Below, piece after piece: positions 48,891 through 61,852 of a DNA stretch of 64,000 bases. The stretch is taken from assembly GCA_023105745.1 (NCBI GenBank), contig JALGQZ010000003.1:42618185-42682184 (forward strand), read 5' to 3'. Every line of letters begins with the position of its first letter. Position 1 is the first letter of the stretch. Made by a program: the position numbers and the translations under genes. The notes below the pieces were generated by a model, which did not search any database, was not told where the DNA came from, and was given only the letters and a program-made list of their open reading frames with translations. The stretch is from Austropuccinia psidii. Its lineage: Eukaryota > Basidiomycota > Pucciniomycetes > Pucciniales > Sphaerophragmiaceae.

Positions 48891-49350
48891 CTTGGGGGGC
48901 ATGGCCATGATTTTTACTTAAAATACCTTTAAAAAGATTCAAATTGGGATTATCAAATAATAAATTATCATTATAATCATGAAATTACATAATAATTTTA
49001 TATTTATTGATTTTGAAAGCTATTCAGGCATTTGGAAAGCAATTGTACTGTTGCACACATGCCTTTCACATCATTAGACTTGCAAGAACTTTATTTGAGT
49101 AAATTTAGTGATTAAAAAACATATTTATAAATTAAAAATAAATTTATATTAGAATTTGATTTTAAGAATCATATTTAATTTTTTTTCTTTGAAAATAGAA
49201 ATATATGAAAAAAAATTATTTTATTCATTTTTTCATTTCTTCTACTCATTTCTCTTATATAAAATATATGAAAGAAATGTTTTCCATGGAAATCACCATA
49301 TCTTTCCAATAAATAACACTTTTTTAGAGAGGATTATATTTATTTGTCTT
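48891..49350 (+). other. Element D primer-binding region and leader
   Basis: CTTGGGGGGCATGGCCATG directly follows the LTR, in the place of the TTTGGGGGCC of A and B. An AT-rich leader follows, closing with TTTTTTAG and TGTTTGAAGAC at about 49350, the same acceptor-like motif as in A and B. Confidence 0.5.
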
Positions 49351-49354
49351 TTTT

Positions 49355-50256
49355 AGTGTTTGAAGACAGCACAGAAGAGGAAAATCAGACCACTCTTGGA
49401 AGATTGGTGGAAGAAACTTGTCAAAGTTTTCCAACACCAGTTTTAAATAAGAAAAGAAAAGAAAAGACCTTAGTTTCTCCAAGACCCATCATTTAGGACT
49501 CTGAAGTTGAGCAACCCTCTTGAAGTGCCATAAAAAGATTTTTATCTTTTCTAATATCTTTTTATCTCTTATTTTCCCAAATGACTACTAGAATGGGTTT
49601 CCAATATGCTATACAATCAGATGGAGGTGGACTCAGAGATAGAAATGATCCCAAAAAGGGGGAGAAAAGGGGAAAAATCCCCAGTATAAAAGAATTCACA
49701 CAAGGAAGTGCCATATCCCAAAGGCAAGTCCTAGAAATTCCCATAATCTCTGAACCAGAATTGGAACTAAATATGAGTAATTCCAACAGAGAAAAATCAC
49801 ATTCATACAGCTCAAATAGACATATACATGAGCCAGTAGAAGCAGTATTACATGGTTTACAAGGACAAATATTAGGAAATGGTGCCACAAATGCACCAAG
49901 GAATGATTAAATCCTGGCACATTCTCAAAAGGTTCCTCAAATAGGAGGAAATAGTGAAATACTCCAACATATGGAATTCACTATAATCCAAACCTCAGAT
50001 CAAAAAGATAAAGGATTGGCACAACAAAGAGGGAGAGGCAAGAAAGGAAGAAGCCCCAGTAGCTTCTACCAGAAAGCCACAAACCAGCCAATTTCCCCAA
50101 GAGGGTAAGAAGAACAAGAAAAAGAACTTGAGGAAACCATATTCCCCAAGTTAAAGGATCACCAGAATCCAAAAAGATTCCATGGAAAGAGCCTTGATGG
50201 AATTCAAGGAAAAAGAGGAGCAAAGAATGAGACAACCACATTCCCCAAAGAAATGA
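49355..50256 (+). pseudogene. Element D gag ORF1, decayed
   Basis: The first stretch reads FEDSTEEENQTTLGRL, then AIQSDGGGLRDRND and ISEPELELNMSNSN in the 49581-49910 frame, matching AIQSNQMDL and SEPELIEG of B. The last stretch (50161-50256, frame 1) reads IQKDSMERALMEFKEKEE and ends PKK at TGA 50254-50256, matching the ORF1 C-termini of A and B. The middle has stops and shifts. The stop overlaps the ORF2 ATG (50253) as ATGA. Confidence 0.65.
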
Positions 50257-51520
50257 CTTTGTCTCCTGATGTTGTGAATAATTTAACAGAAATTAAAAAA
50301 AGTATATTACCTTCAGAAAATTCTAAAGAGAGTCTATTATTATTGAAAGAGATAAAAATTAGTATTCTATCTTTAAGCCAAATTGGTGTATAAAGAAAAA
50401 CAATAGAAAATATTAAATTGATGATTGTGAATAATAAACCCAAACGTCCAATTGGAAATAGTCAGAGATTAATAAAAGGAAAGCAAGAACCATATAAATA
50501 AATAAAATATATCAAAGAAAAAGACTTTTAAAATCAATTATGTCCAGATTATTGATAATTTGACTGAAAAATCAAACAAATTATCCATTTCTGTTGGAAA
50601 ATTCTAATAAAACACTTCATCACATCATAAACTACTTCTGGACCATGTAGAAAAGAGTGATGCAGCAATAATGGATCTTAAAGAGGATATCTAAAGTGAA
50701 ATCAGGCTTATTACAGAGAAAATGGATAAAAGAAATGAGGCTAACTCAAATATGCCAAATTTATCAACCCCATTTTCTCACATAATAAGTCCCATAAACC
50801 CAAAGGATGAAATGAAAAATGCCTTCACAACAGACTTAATAAATCAAGAAAGAAATCAAGCCTTAATGAAAGAAGAACCTCAAATTAAAGAATAGCCAAC
50901 ATTAAAAGGCAAAGGTGAATATTACCATATGTTATTCATTAAGAAACTTTACATGTTGAAAGAATATTATGCCATACCAGATGAATTATTCACTTCAAGA
51001 TTAAATTAAGTATCTGGAAAATTTGCAAAAAAGATGGTATTATGGCATAATGAAAATAAATGGCAAATATATCTGGTCTTGGTGGAAAAATAAAATAATA
51101 ACCAAGTGGGAAAATGATGTCTGGAGGTCTAAGATAAAAAATGCATCTGAAAACTCATTTTTTGACCCAGAGAAGGATAAACCTTTAGCTTGGTTCTTAA
51201 AACAAGCTAAAAGATTGAATGCATTATATCCACAAATTTCACAAAAGATGGTGCATATGAAAGTACTTGAAACTTATGGAGGAGAATTGAAACATACCCT
51301 AAGGAGCCAATGCGTAGAACCATGTTCAACATAAAAATACATCAATGAATTTGAGGAAATTGTAACAAGAACAAAGATTGGCAGAAAATGGGAAAAATTG
51401 GACATAAAAATCACAATTTAACCATTTATTAAGAAGGAAAAAGCAAAAAACCTTCAAACCCAATAATACCAATGAACAAAGAAAATTCCATAAATGTGGT
51501 GGTATTGGGCACTTAGCCAA

Positions 51521-53439
51521 TGTGAGCCTTGAGGTATGTTTTACATACCCAAATAGGCCACAATCACCTTAAAAAGAAGTTCTGAACTATGCATAACCCA
51601 TAAGTCATGCATATATTCAAAATTCATCATTTTTGATTTCAGAAAAGATGAATAACCTTTTATTGAGTAAGTAAATCCATGGATTTAAGGCCAGATTTGG
51701 ATGCTACACAAAATTTCACCTAGGGTAGCTCCATAGAGTGAATAAGCTCAAATCAACTCTTTGAGGTGGTGAAATATGGAAAATACTTCAATAACTCATC
51801 ATCAATACCACATAAAAGATCTGTGAAAATTTTTCTTTTTCTCAATTTCATGCCAAAATAATGGGATTGTGAGAAATCCCATGTTAAATATACACTAAGA
51901 AAAGTGTTATGAATGTTTTTGGCACTTAATATTATGGTATTCTTAGATGCACCCTTTGTACACTCATAGTGGATATCTCACTTGAAGCTTGAATTTCTAT
52001 TTTGATGTGAAAAATAGTCAAGGGGAACAAAAGGCATCAAAGAGAGCCAGGGTACCCAACTTCTGAGGCCTCTGAGGAGTCAAAAGCTCCAAACACTTGA
52101 CCCCATGGCTGATCTTGGCCCAATTAGTAAACTCAAACCTTTTGGGAACTTGATTACCATGTCACAACTTCAGTAAATCATAAGAAAATAGCAAATAACC
52201 TGCTATTTTGACATGCCAAGGAGGTAAAGAGCAACTCAGAATCCTTTAACCATGTAAATTCTTGATTACTTTCCATGGATAAACCCCAAAAGAGTAATAA
52301 AAACCCTTTTTGGACTAGTATCCAATGATTTACCCCATAGCAACCAGCCATATACTGCTATTTGCAATTCTACGTAGAAATGAGGTAAAAATTTCAAAAA
52401 TTCATTCAAAATACAATTCTTAATTAATATTTCTGAAACTTTAAGGAAAAAGTACGAACTATAAAATCAATTTACAAACCAAAAAGAACTTTATCTTTAT
52501 ATGTAAAATTAAAAGTTTTACTTACAGTCCATTTTTGATGATTCCACGTGAAACACAGAATCTTTAAAAATTTACAGAAAATACATTGTGTGATGAAATT
52601 TCCAATAACATTTATAAATTTGAGAAATAAATTATTATTTTGTAATAAAAGAAGATGTACAGTTGTTAATAATTTTATTCTTAACCATAAATGGGTTGGT
52701 AGTCATGTAAAAGCCTCAATCAAGTAATTATGATAATCTTATGTGACAACAGATGATGCAATCAATAATCAAAAATGGTTTATCATTTTCTAACTCACTG
52801 GATTTCAATTTTGCTCCATTTCACGCCTCTGTGATCTGTCTCAGACTTAAAAGAGCATTTATCTTGCTGTTTTTTCCAAATCATCACATTATTCAATTAT
52901 ACCCTTAGTAGCAACAAGTATTAGTTAAATCTTTTCTTAAGTATTTTATTCTTTCAGAAATCAATCAGAAGGACGTGAAATAATAGAAACAAAACTATCT
53001 ATTTCTGTAATATTGCTATAAATAAATTTTGATCCATTAAATCCAAACTCTACATCAAATCTCTCTACTATTATCTTCTAAAAGGTTCATTGGATTAATA
53101 TTGAGTGATTTATCTGAACTCTTAAAGCTTCTCTCTAGTAATAGATCTCTTCAAGAGTTATCTTTATAGTTATTCTTGTAAAAGATAATTATATATTAAA
53201 ATAATTTTATTATTTTAATAAAAGAAGTTTTTATTATTAAATTCTTCTTCTAATTGATTCTTATAGACAATTACTGCTTACTTTTACACCCACTAGTAGT
53301 GTATAAAATGTAAAAGAAATAATTCTTTAATTATTTAATTGTGGCTATAATAATTCTTCATTATTATATTTCATAAGAACAGTCATAGTACTGTTGATTA
53401 ATAGTAATATTATCAACAGTTTCATAGACACATCTTACA
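51521..53439 (+). mobile_element. Solo LTR of the B family inside D's zinc knuckle (1919 bp)
   Basis: It starts TGTGAGCCTTGAGG and ends CATCTTACA. The 5-bp duplication GCCAA is perfect (51516-51520 and 53440-53444). It interrupts the codons that follow the knuckle histidine (HLAN) of element D. The sequence is closer to 18615-20499 than to the 40765 copy. Confidence 0.95.
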
Positions 53440-54142
53440 GCCAATAATTGCCTTCAAAAGGCAAAGATCACTGAAATTGGGGACAAAGAAGACCACAATG
53501 ACAAAGAAGAAGAATCTGATTCTAAAAAAGAAACTCAAGAATAAAAGACCTCTGGAAGTGATGAAATGAATATAATTAATTCACAAATTAACAATATTGA
53601 CTTAATCTATGGAATGCTAGATGTAAATTAAGATTTACCAGAAACTGAAATATCTGACACATATCTTAAAAATATACAAGATTCCAAATTCCATAGAGCC
53701 AAACCTGAAAAAGGAATGGGTTATTCTGCTGGAAAATCAAATATAAGAATTGTAATGTTGAACAATCAAGAGGCAAGAGTAAATCTTGACACAGGAGAAT
53801 ACTGCACATGTGTTGGAAAAAATATCTACAAACACTTATACCACACTGGAAAAATAAGCTCATACCAATACAAGGAGCTAATTTTATTAGTTCAGGTGAA
53901 AGCATGAAACCCCTTGGAATAATTGACTTAACATTGATTTTCCAACAGCCATCTCAATACATATGGATGAAAGTGGAATTTGTAGTAATGGACAATTGTA
54001 CCAGTAACCATGTCATACTTGGAAATGATTACTTATCAATTTATAGAATAGATATCTCCAATAGAAAAGATAGATATTTTACCATAGGAGATAACAAAAC
54101 TCAAAAATTTGTATTCTTGCTTAATAAGAAAAAAATGACTAA

Positions 54143-54186
54143 CCATGAGCAAAGTGGCTACACCTGACAGCATGTGTTGCATTTGA
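54143..54186 (+). repeat. Left terminal inverted repeat of the 3.9-kb element
   Basis: It starts CCATGAGCAAAGTGGCTACA and matches the reverse complement of 58029-58072 at most positions of its first 40. Confidence 0.78.
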
Positions 54187-57100
54187 GATTTGAAATGGGA
54201 GATGGATTGGATGCAGGTAGAAAATAGAATAGAAATTGAAGCAAGAAATAGAAGTTTTGGAAGAAAGTGAAGCCACATATGCAGGCCAAAAATCTCCAAT
54301 CCAATAGGATTAATCTCACTGTGTCATCATGGTCTTCAAAGCTCAATAATTCAAAAATATAGAATAAAAGGAATAATTCTCATTCTAAGCTCAGAATAAT
54401 TTTTTATTCTTAATTCAAGCTGGTTTATTTAAAATCAGATCAAAATTTGAGGCGGCTTTTTAAATAACACTATAAATCTTATCTCAATCTAATATATGAG
54501 ATTAAATAGCAGGATAATATTCAAATTTGAACCCCTTTTCTTTAAAAGGGATTCCAAGTTAATCAGAAATACTCTGAAGTGAGTGGGGATCTTTTAATGA
54601 ATAACAAAATATAAGATAGATATCTCATCAACAATTTGGCTTATATGATTAAAATTTGTAGTTAGAAACAGATAATATCCCTGATTTTTCTCCTATTCTT
54701 GCAGTTATATCATATATCTAAAATTTTAAAACCTTCTGAAGTGCAAGTACACAAATTTATCATACATCAAATCTTACCAAAATCCAATAACTCCTAGCTA
54801 AATATTACCAATTTCTCAATCCACAAACTTCTGTAAAGTATATTTGGCCACTTATAGATGGGATCTAAAAGAATTGATTAAAGAATATTTGGGCTTTATT
54901 TTATAGCTGATGAACATTTTCAATTGTAAGAGCCCAAAAGTTCAATTAAGAGTAACTGGGAGCTTCAGAGAAAAAATATAGCCTAATAATAGCCTAGATA
55001 ATACTAATATAAACACACAATATCTTTCATTTATTCATCAATATTTTAGGATTTTTCCTCCCTGAAATAAATCAATATATCACTTTTTGTATTCCTTGCA
55101 AAATATAGTTTATTATAATCAAAAATTCGTATATAGTAGATCATTTTAATATGAGACAAAGAAATATATATTCTAATGATACATTTTGTTTTTTTTTTCA
55201 TTTTCATTTCAATTGAATGAGGGGGGATTTTTGTCAAATGGATGATTTAACCTCAAATGACTAATACTTCAATAGTGAGTAGGAAGAGAATGAAAGTAAG
55301 TATGTAATTTGGAGAAAGGTGACCTTAATACATAGATAGAGTTAAGCTTTATTGCAATTGATTATTTCTCAAGTTCAAAGTGAGCTGTTCAGCTTGCTTG
55401 CTGTTGAATTAATTTTTGAATGATTTTTAATTTTTTAGTTTACTGAATTTTTAATCTAACCTTCAATCATTGGTATTGATGGAAAGTTATTATTAGACTT
55501 GAGACCTCAATATAATATTTGTGGCTTACAGCATGGGAAGCTCCATTATCCCAAAATAATTTTGTGAGTTTATCAATACCAAAAAATTGACAAAATGAGA
55601 TTTTAAAAATAGATCCAAGAAATTATTTGATAATTTCTCAACCTTAATTTATTCTCAAAAGGCTATGTGGGAAACCTGTATAAAATATGATCAAGAATTA
55701 ATAAATAGATATTGAAAGGAATTTAAAAATACTTACTTCTAAAAAAAATAAACTAATTTTTAGGTAATAATCATCATCTTATGTGGTCTTAAGAAATAAA
55801 TGAAATGAAGAAGCTCTTTTATAAAACTCATTTCAAAACCTTGTTTGGGAAACTAATGAAAAGTTTAACAAGCTGAAATGAAATACACGGATTAATATCA
55901 TCTAAAATAACAATAATATGATGATGATGGACTCTTTACAAAGGTTGGTTTATGAAATAACACATTCAGCTTAATTAAGTATTTAAATTCTCCAATATGG
56001 GAAAATTTATTATTTTTAATTTTAGTATGTATGATGAAAGAAGGGCTTGCATTATTGCTTCAATTAGTATTCTGGAAAGGAGTAGACAAAAATAAGGTTC
56101 AACATTCTTCAAAGTAAGCTTGAAGTTATACACATATCACTTTTAAGCCATGCTCAACTAGATTCAAAGAGTGGTTTCAATCAACTATCAAGAATTTCTT
56201 TCATATTTCTGAAAGCCTTACAAGAAGTTCACACAAATTTTGATATTGGTTTTATTGGAATTTATGAAGTATCCCCCTTCCAAATCTCTAAATCCCATTA
56301 ATGTGATTCCTGTTCAAATTCTGAAGTAATTTTTCATTTGAAGAAATAATCATATCCTTTTGTAAATAAAATTAGGAGTAGATTAGTGGAATAATTAAAT
56401 TTTTATTATCCATTTTTAACTGACAAATAAATCTTTCATTTGAATGTTGAAACTCTTTGAACACTATTATGGCTAAATAACTCTTTTAAACTATGTTAAG
56501 ATGAATTCTATCCATAATATGTGCATATAAATTACAAATAATGAGCTAATTAGCCCTCATTTCTTGAGATTTGAACACAATTTTCAAATTTTAAGCTGAA
56601 ATGATTAGGAGTATATCGAGAAATATATTTCTCCTTGGTTCTGATTAGGTTTTGCATTTCCAAATGAAATATTTCTTATTTTCATTTCTTAGAAAGAGAA
56701 TATTAATTAAAATCATAATTCAAATTCATTCAGAATATTTAATAAAAGCTCAAAAACTATGAAAAATTTCTATTGTATAAGCATTTATGAGAGCTGAGCC
56801 CAAGGTTGGACTTATTTATGAGTAAATCATATTTTTTCATCATTACAATTGAATTTCCTTGCAATTTTAAGTATGAAATGAGGGGGTAAATATATTGTCC
56901 TGATTCTTAAGAATATTTTCTGTGTTATTTTGAGCTCTATTGTGTAACTTTATTCTGATGATTATGTGTATATATAAATATATATTTTTAATGTTTTTTC
57001 AAATTTGGTTATTTGTTTTTATTCAATTTATCTTATATTTGAAAGAAATGTAGCAGCGCTAGTAAGGCCTGCTACTGTAGCATTGTCAACAATTGTCAAC

Positions 57101-58028
57101 AATTTTATGGTTATAGGATATACTGTACATTACTGTAACAAGTGATTATCCTTTACATTTTTACTGTACAATACTGATACGTATATTCTAAATTAAAAAA
57201 ATAATTAAATATAGCTTGAATAAATCATAAAATATTATTTAATAAATAAGAAATGAATATAAAATTAAAAAAATTAAAAAGCCCATAAAAAAACAAAAGT
57301 CAAGAATTTTGTTTTTTTACAAAGAGTCATATAGCTCTTACTTATGAAAATGATTATCTTAAAGTATAAGTAATGATAAAAAACTTCCAAATAAAAAAAC
57401 CAAAATAATACTGAAATTAAAAAAATTCAATTCATTAAAGCAAGAAAAATATAAATATCTATATTTTTCGTTTTTATAGATTTTTCTCAAAAGAATCTAG
57501 ACTATATTTTCTCTTAATTCAAAAGAATCTGGTTATATGAAAGATTTAGAATTCTAGAGGATGTTAAGGAAAGCTTTTGACTTAAAATAGATTTTTTTGT
57601 AAGTCATCTCTTGAGGAGAAATTATAATGACTATTAAGAAATATATTTTGATGATAAATAACCCAAAAAAAGGATTTCTGAAACCTCAAGCCTGGGCTCA
57701 ACTTATTGAGGCCTTCAAAAGGTAAAATGAAATACTTGAATTAGTAATGTAGTTGTGAAAGCCAATTTTTTATAGTAGATGATACTTTTATGAAGAGGAT
57801 ATAATAAGTCAAGATATCTTTTAATTTATCCCAAGATCTGAAAATATCTAATATAGTTTGCTATAGCTCACTCATATCCAATTGAAAGGATATAATATCA
57901 AATATAGAAATTCTCCAATATTCCAGTGGCTTTGAAGGACTGGGAATATTTAGAACAAATTAAATCCTGGGACCAACCTAGCTCAGAGGAAGGGACCAAG
58001 CTCAGTCTAAGCTAGGTCAAGCTGATTT

Positions 58029-58072
58029 CCAAGTGGAACACCTGCTGTCAGGAATAGCCACTTTTCTCATGG
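58029..58072 (-). repeat. Right terminal inverted repeat of the 3.9-kb element
   Basis: The plus strand ends TAGCCACTTTTCTCATGG; its reverse complement pairs with the left end at 54143. Confidence 0.78.
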
Positions 58073-59869
58073 TGACTGTTATAAAAAATTAGGAAAAAAC
58101 CCCAGGGAAACAATTACTCATAAGTTAAAGACTAAAAGAGGCAGAATTAAATAATGAATTAACAGAAAAAATGACATAAAAACTGATTGACCTCTTATAT
58201 AAATACAAAAGCTCCTTTGCAACTGACAAAGAACCACTAGGTGACATCAGTGGAAATGAGGTTGATATTATTTTAAATTTGAATAAACCTTATCCACCCC
58301 TATTAAGAAGACCAGTTTAACAAGCTAGCCCAAGACCTAGAGAAGCCTTAGAGGTACACATTAAAGAATTGATGGACCCAGGGGTTTAAGGAAAGTAGGC
58401 CATAATGAGAAAGTAGAAGTAGCTACACCAGTCATTATAACCTGGCACAATGGGAAATCAAGGATGGTAGGGGACTTTAGAGCTTTAAATATCTATACTA
58501 TCTCTGACAGATATACACTAGCTAGAATCCATGAGACACTAACACAACTTTCACAGGATAAGCTCATTAAACCCATGAATTTCCTTAAAGGCTTTTACAA
58601 AAATATTTTTACAGATACTTTTAGCAAACTACTGAGGATAATAGTCCACTGTAGGAGATATAAATACTTAAGATTTCTATTTGGTATAGAGAATTCCCCT
58701 TCCCATTACCAGAGAATGATGAACACTATATTCCCTGAATAATTATCAGAGGGATAACTGATCATTTATATTGATGATATTATAATTTTCTCAGAAACTT
58801 AGGCTAATAAACTGACAAGACTTGAAAGAGTATTACAGAAGATAGTCCAAGTAAATATGAAAATATCATTGAAGAAATGTCATTTTTCATAAAGTGATCT
58901 AAAGGCACTAGGAAATGTAGTATATGGATTGAGTTTAGGAATAGATAAAAATAAAGTAGCAGAAGTACTATTTAAGCCAATTCCACAAACTACGAAATAA
59001 ATGCAATCATTATCAGGGTTTTCTGGATATTACAGGCAAAATATCAAAGAATCTGAAAGACTTGAAAAATCCCCGTATAAGCTCTGTGATCAGCAGACAG
59101 TCCATTAAATGACAGAAGAAACAGTTAAGGAATATTAAGACCTGAAAAAAGCCCTTAAAATTTCCCCTTTCCTCTTTATTCCAGATTGAAAGCTACCCTT
59201 TAAGTTATACATAGATGCTTGTGGAGAAGGACTAGGTGCTGCACTACACCAAACACAAATAATAAATGATAAGCCTGTTGAAGTACCAATTTGTTTCATT
59301 TCTAGAAAAATTAAGCCACCAGAAGCAAGGTATGGAGAAATCCAAATGGAACAGCTTTTCTTAGTGTGGGATTTAAAAAAGCTACACTATTATTTGAATT
59401 GAAAAGTCTTTGATGTGATTTCAGACTGTAATGATGTGAAATATTTAATAAGAATGAAGACAAAAAATAGACATATGCTGAGATGGAAGATTGCCACCCA
59501 AAAATATAGAGTAAATATGACTAGAGTCCACAAATCTTGAAATATTCATAACAATTCTGATGGTCTTAGCAGATGGGCTTTAGAAATTACACCTTAAAAC
59601 CCAGAATGGGTACCACAGGAAGATAATCGTATAAAAGGAATATGTGTTACAGAAATTGGCACAGAATTCTTGAATAATATCAAGAAAATCTATAATATGG
59701 AAAATAATTTTAATATTGCATTCAAACTGTTGATGAAAGAGTGCAAAGACCCACAATTATCTTCAAAACTAGAGGAAGTATTGCAAAAAGCCAATCATTA
59801 AGGAAGATTCCACCTCCTTGATTGAATTATTTCTCATAGAACCAAACACACATGTTTTATGACCTTGAC

Positions 59870-61852
59870 TGTAAGGTTTGACTATGAAACAATAAGTAAA
59901 AATTAATAATATTTTACTTATTGTACTATGAATGTCCTTATGAATAAAATAAATAAAATAAAAAATAATAATTATAATAAAGAATTATTATAATTATGGC
60001 GTAAAAATAATTATATTATTAAATAAATATAATAATATAATTTATATTAAAAAATAGTATAATAAATAAATATATTAATATAAGATAATTAATATATTTA
60101 AAAGAACTTTATTATTGTTACAAAAAAAATAAAGGTGTAAAGAATTGGTTTTTATTATTAAAAAACAATTAATAACAATAATATTACTAATATCAAGGCT
60201 ATAAATTAATATAAATACTATTTATATTAATTGAAGAATTATTAAGGTAATAATAGAGAGAAAATCATTATAATAAGAAGAAATAACCTACTTTTAATAC
60301 TTAATATAAGAATTTTGAATAATTTTATGCCAAATAACAGAAATACAACTTATTTGAATTATATTCACAATAAAAATTAAGAGAAATTACAATTTATCTT
60401 GATTTTATGTGGATTTGAGGTTTTTAAGAGAATTTTAAACAAAACAATTATATAATTGAAGTAATCACATAAAGAATGATGATTATAATAAGAATTATCT
60501 TTGGTCTTTAATAATATAAGAGCTTTATATATAAAGAATAAAGAAATTACTTTTTTGTTTTAATTATTTAGTGTTTTGTAAGCGTCTGAGGGGAAAATAC
60601 AGCAAAAAGAGCTCTATTTATGGTAAATACCTCCATTCTAGAGTACAGCAGGCTTCTAGTAGACGTTTCCTGATGCTTTCTACTAGAATAGATCAATATT
60701 TTAAGGTTTAGTGATGATTACATCATGATCAAACCATCTTACCTCATTATTACGCCATTATTTAGAGTTATCACTGTAACTCTAAGTTTGATGATGTCAT
60801 AGGCTTGGAAGAAGCCTAACCTTCATGGATTTTATTAGTATTAATCATAATATAATAGTATTCATCAGTATTAACACTTATATGACTGTTAAAATTCAAA
60901 TAAGCTTACAGTGAGTGATCATAAATGATCAAATTTAAGCTTAAACTTTGATCATTAATAACTTTTATTTTCTACATGCTAAAGCTATTCTGAGAGTTCA
61001 TTCTGATAGCTTGGCATGTCTTTATTAAACTGCCAAGAGCATTTCATTACATCATCAAAAATATATTTTTGATGACTTTTCTTGTAACTCATCATTTCTG
61101 TCAAAATTTAACATTTTAAACTTCAAACCATGATTTCAAGGGGTTATACCTTGAAGATTGTAATAAAAATTACATCATTATTCACGAAAAAGCTGGTAGA
61201 ATATGACTGTCTACTTCTTTCTAAGTTTGGACCACTTTCACAACAAAGTGGTCAACAACTCTATTGATTTTATTCAATAATCCATTAGAGGTTTTAACCT
61301 TGTTTATAGCTTGTGAAATATAGTTCATATATGTATTTTAACAGTAGCTACATGGTGACTTTATTTTTGGTTTATCTCTCTATCTTGTATATTTCAGGAG
61401 ATATTAGCTAAAATCCATGCATATATGTGTTGACCAAAAAAGTGCATATATTCAGCTTAATTCCTTAAGTATTGACTTTAGAGATTAGCTTTATAATTGT
61501 TTTTATGTGTAGATTTTATGTAGAATCCAATGGTACAGTCAATCTCACATGTTTTTTCATTTGTTTCTGAGATAAATGAGGTTTTGTACCTTTTTTAAGG
61601 TATTATTACTTATCCTTCAGTAATAATTGACTTTTAAGATATGCCATAAAAATGACATATGTGTATTTTACCATCAGGAATCTAATGATGTAATCTATTT
61701 CACATGTTTATTCATTAGATTATGAGTTAATTCAGATTTTGTACTTATTTATGGTATTTTACTAATTTTTGAGATAATTATCATAAGTATAATTATTACA
61801 GAAATATTTCTGTGACCTTTTTGGATATGTGGTCATATCTCAAAGGCTCAAA
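59870..61852 (-). mobile_element. Solo LTR of the D family, reversed, inside D (1983 bp)
   Basis: The left end TGTAAGGTTTGACTATGAAAC is the reverse of D's LTR end. The right end ATATCTCAAAGGCTCAAA is the reverse of the LTR start, with the final C changed to A. Perfect TTGAC duplications flank it (59865-59869 and 61853-61857). It splits D between RNase H and integrase. Confidence 0.92.

Larger units (their letters stand above)
54143..58072. mobile_element. Unclassified TIR element, 3.9 kb, apparently non-autonomous
   Basis: The ends are inverted repeats of about 44 bp that start CCATGAG and contain AAAGTGGCTA and CCTGACAGCA. The flanks TGACTAA (54136-54142) and TGACTGT (58073-58079) agree at 5 of 7 bases, which suggests a 7-8-bp target duplication. 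D's protease-RT linker reads on across the gap once the insert is ignored. I find no transposase inside, only short chance frames, so it is probably a deletion derivative. A 7-9-bp duplication with long TIRs would fit a Mutator-like or hAT-like origin, but the superfamily is not established. Confidence 0.75.
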
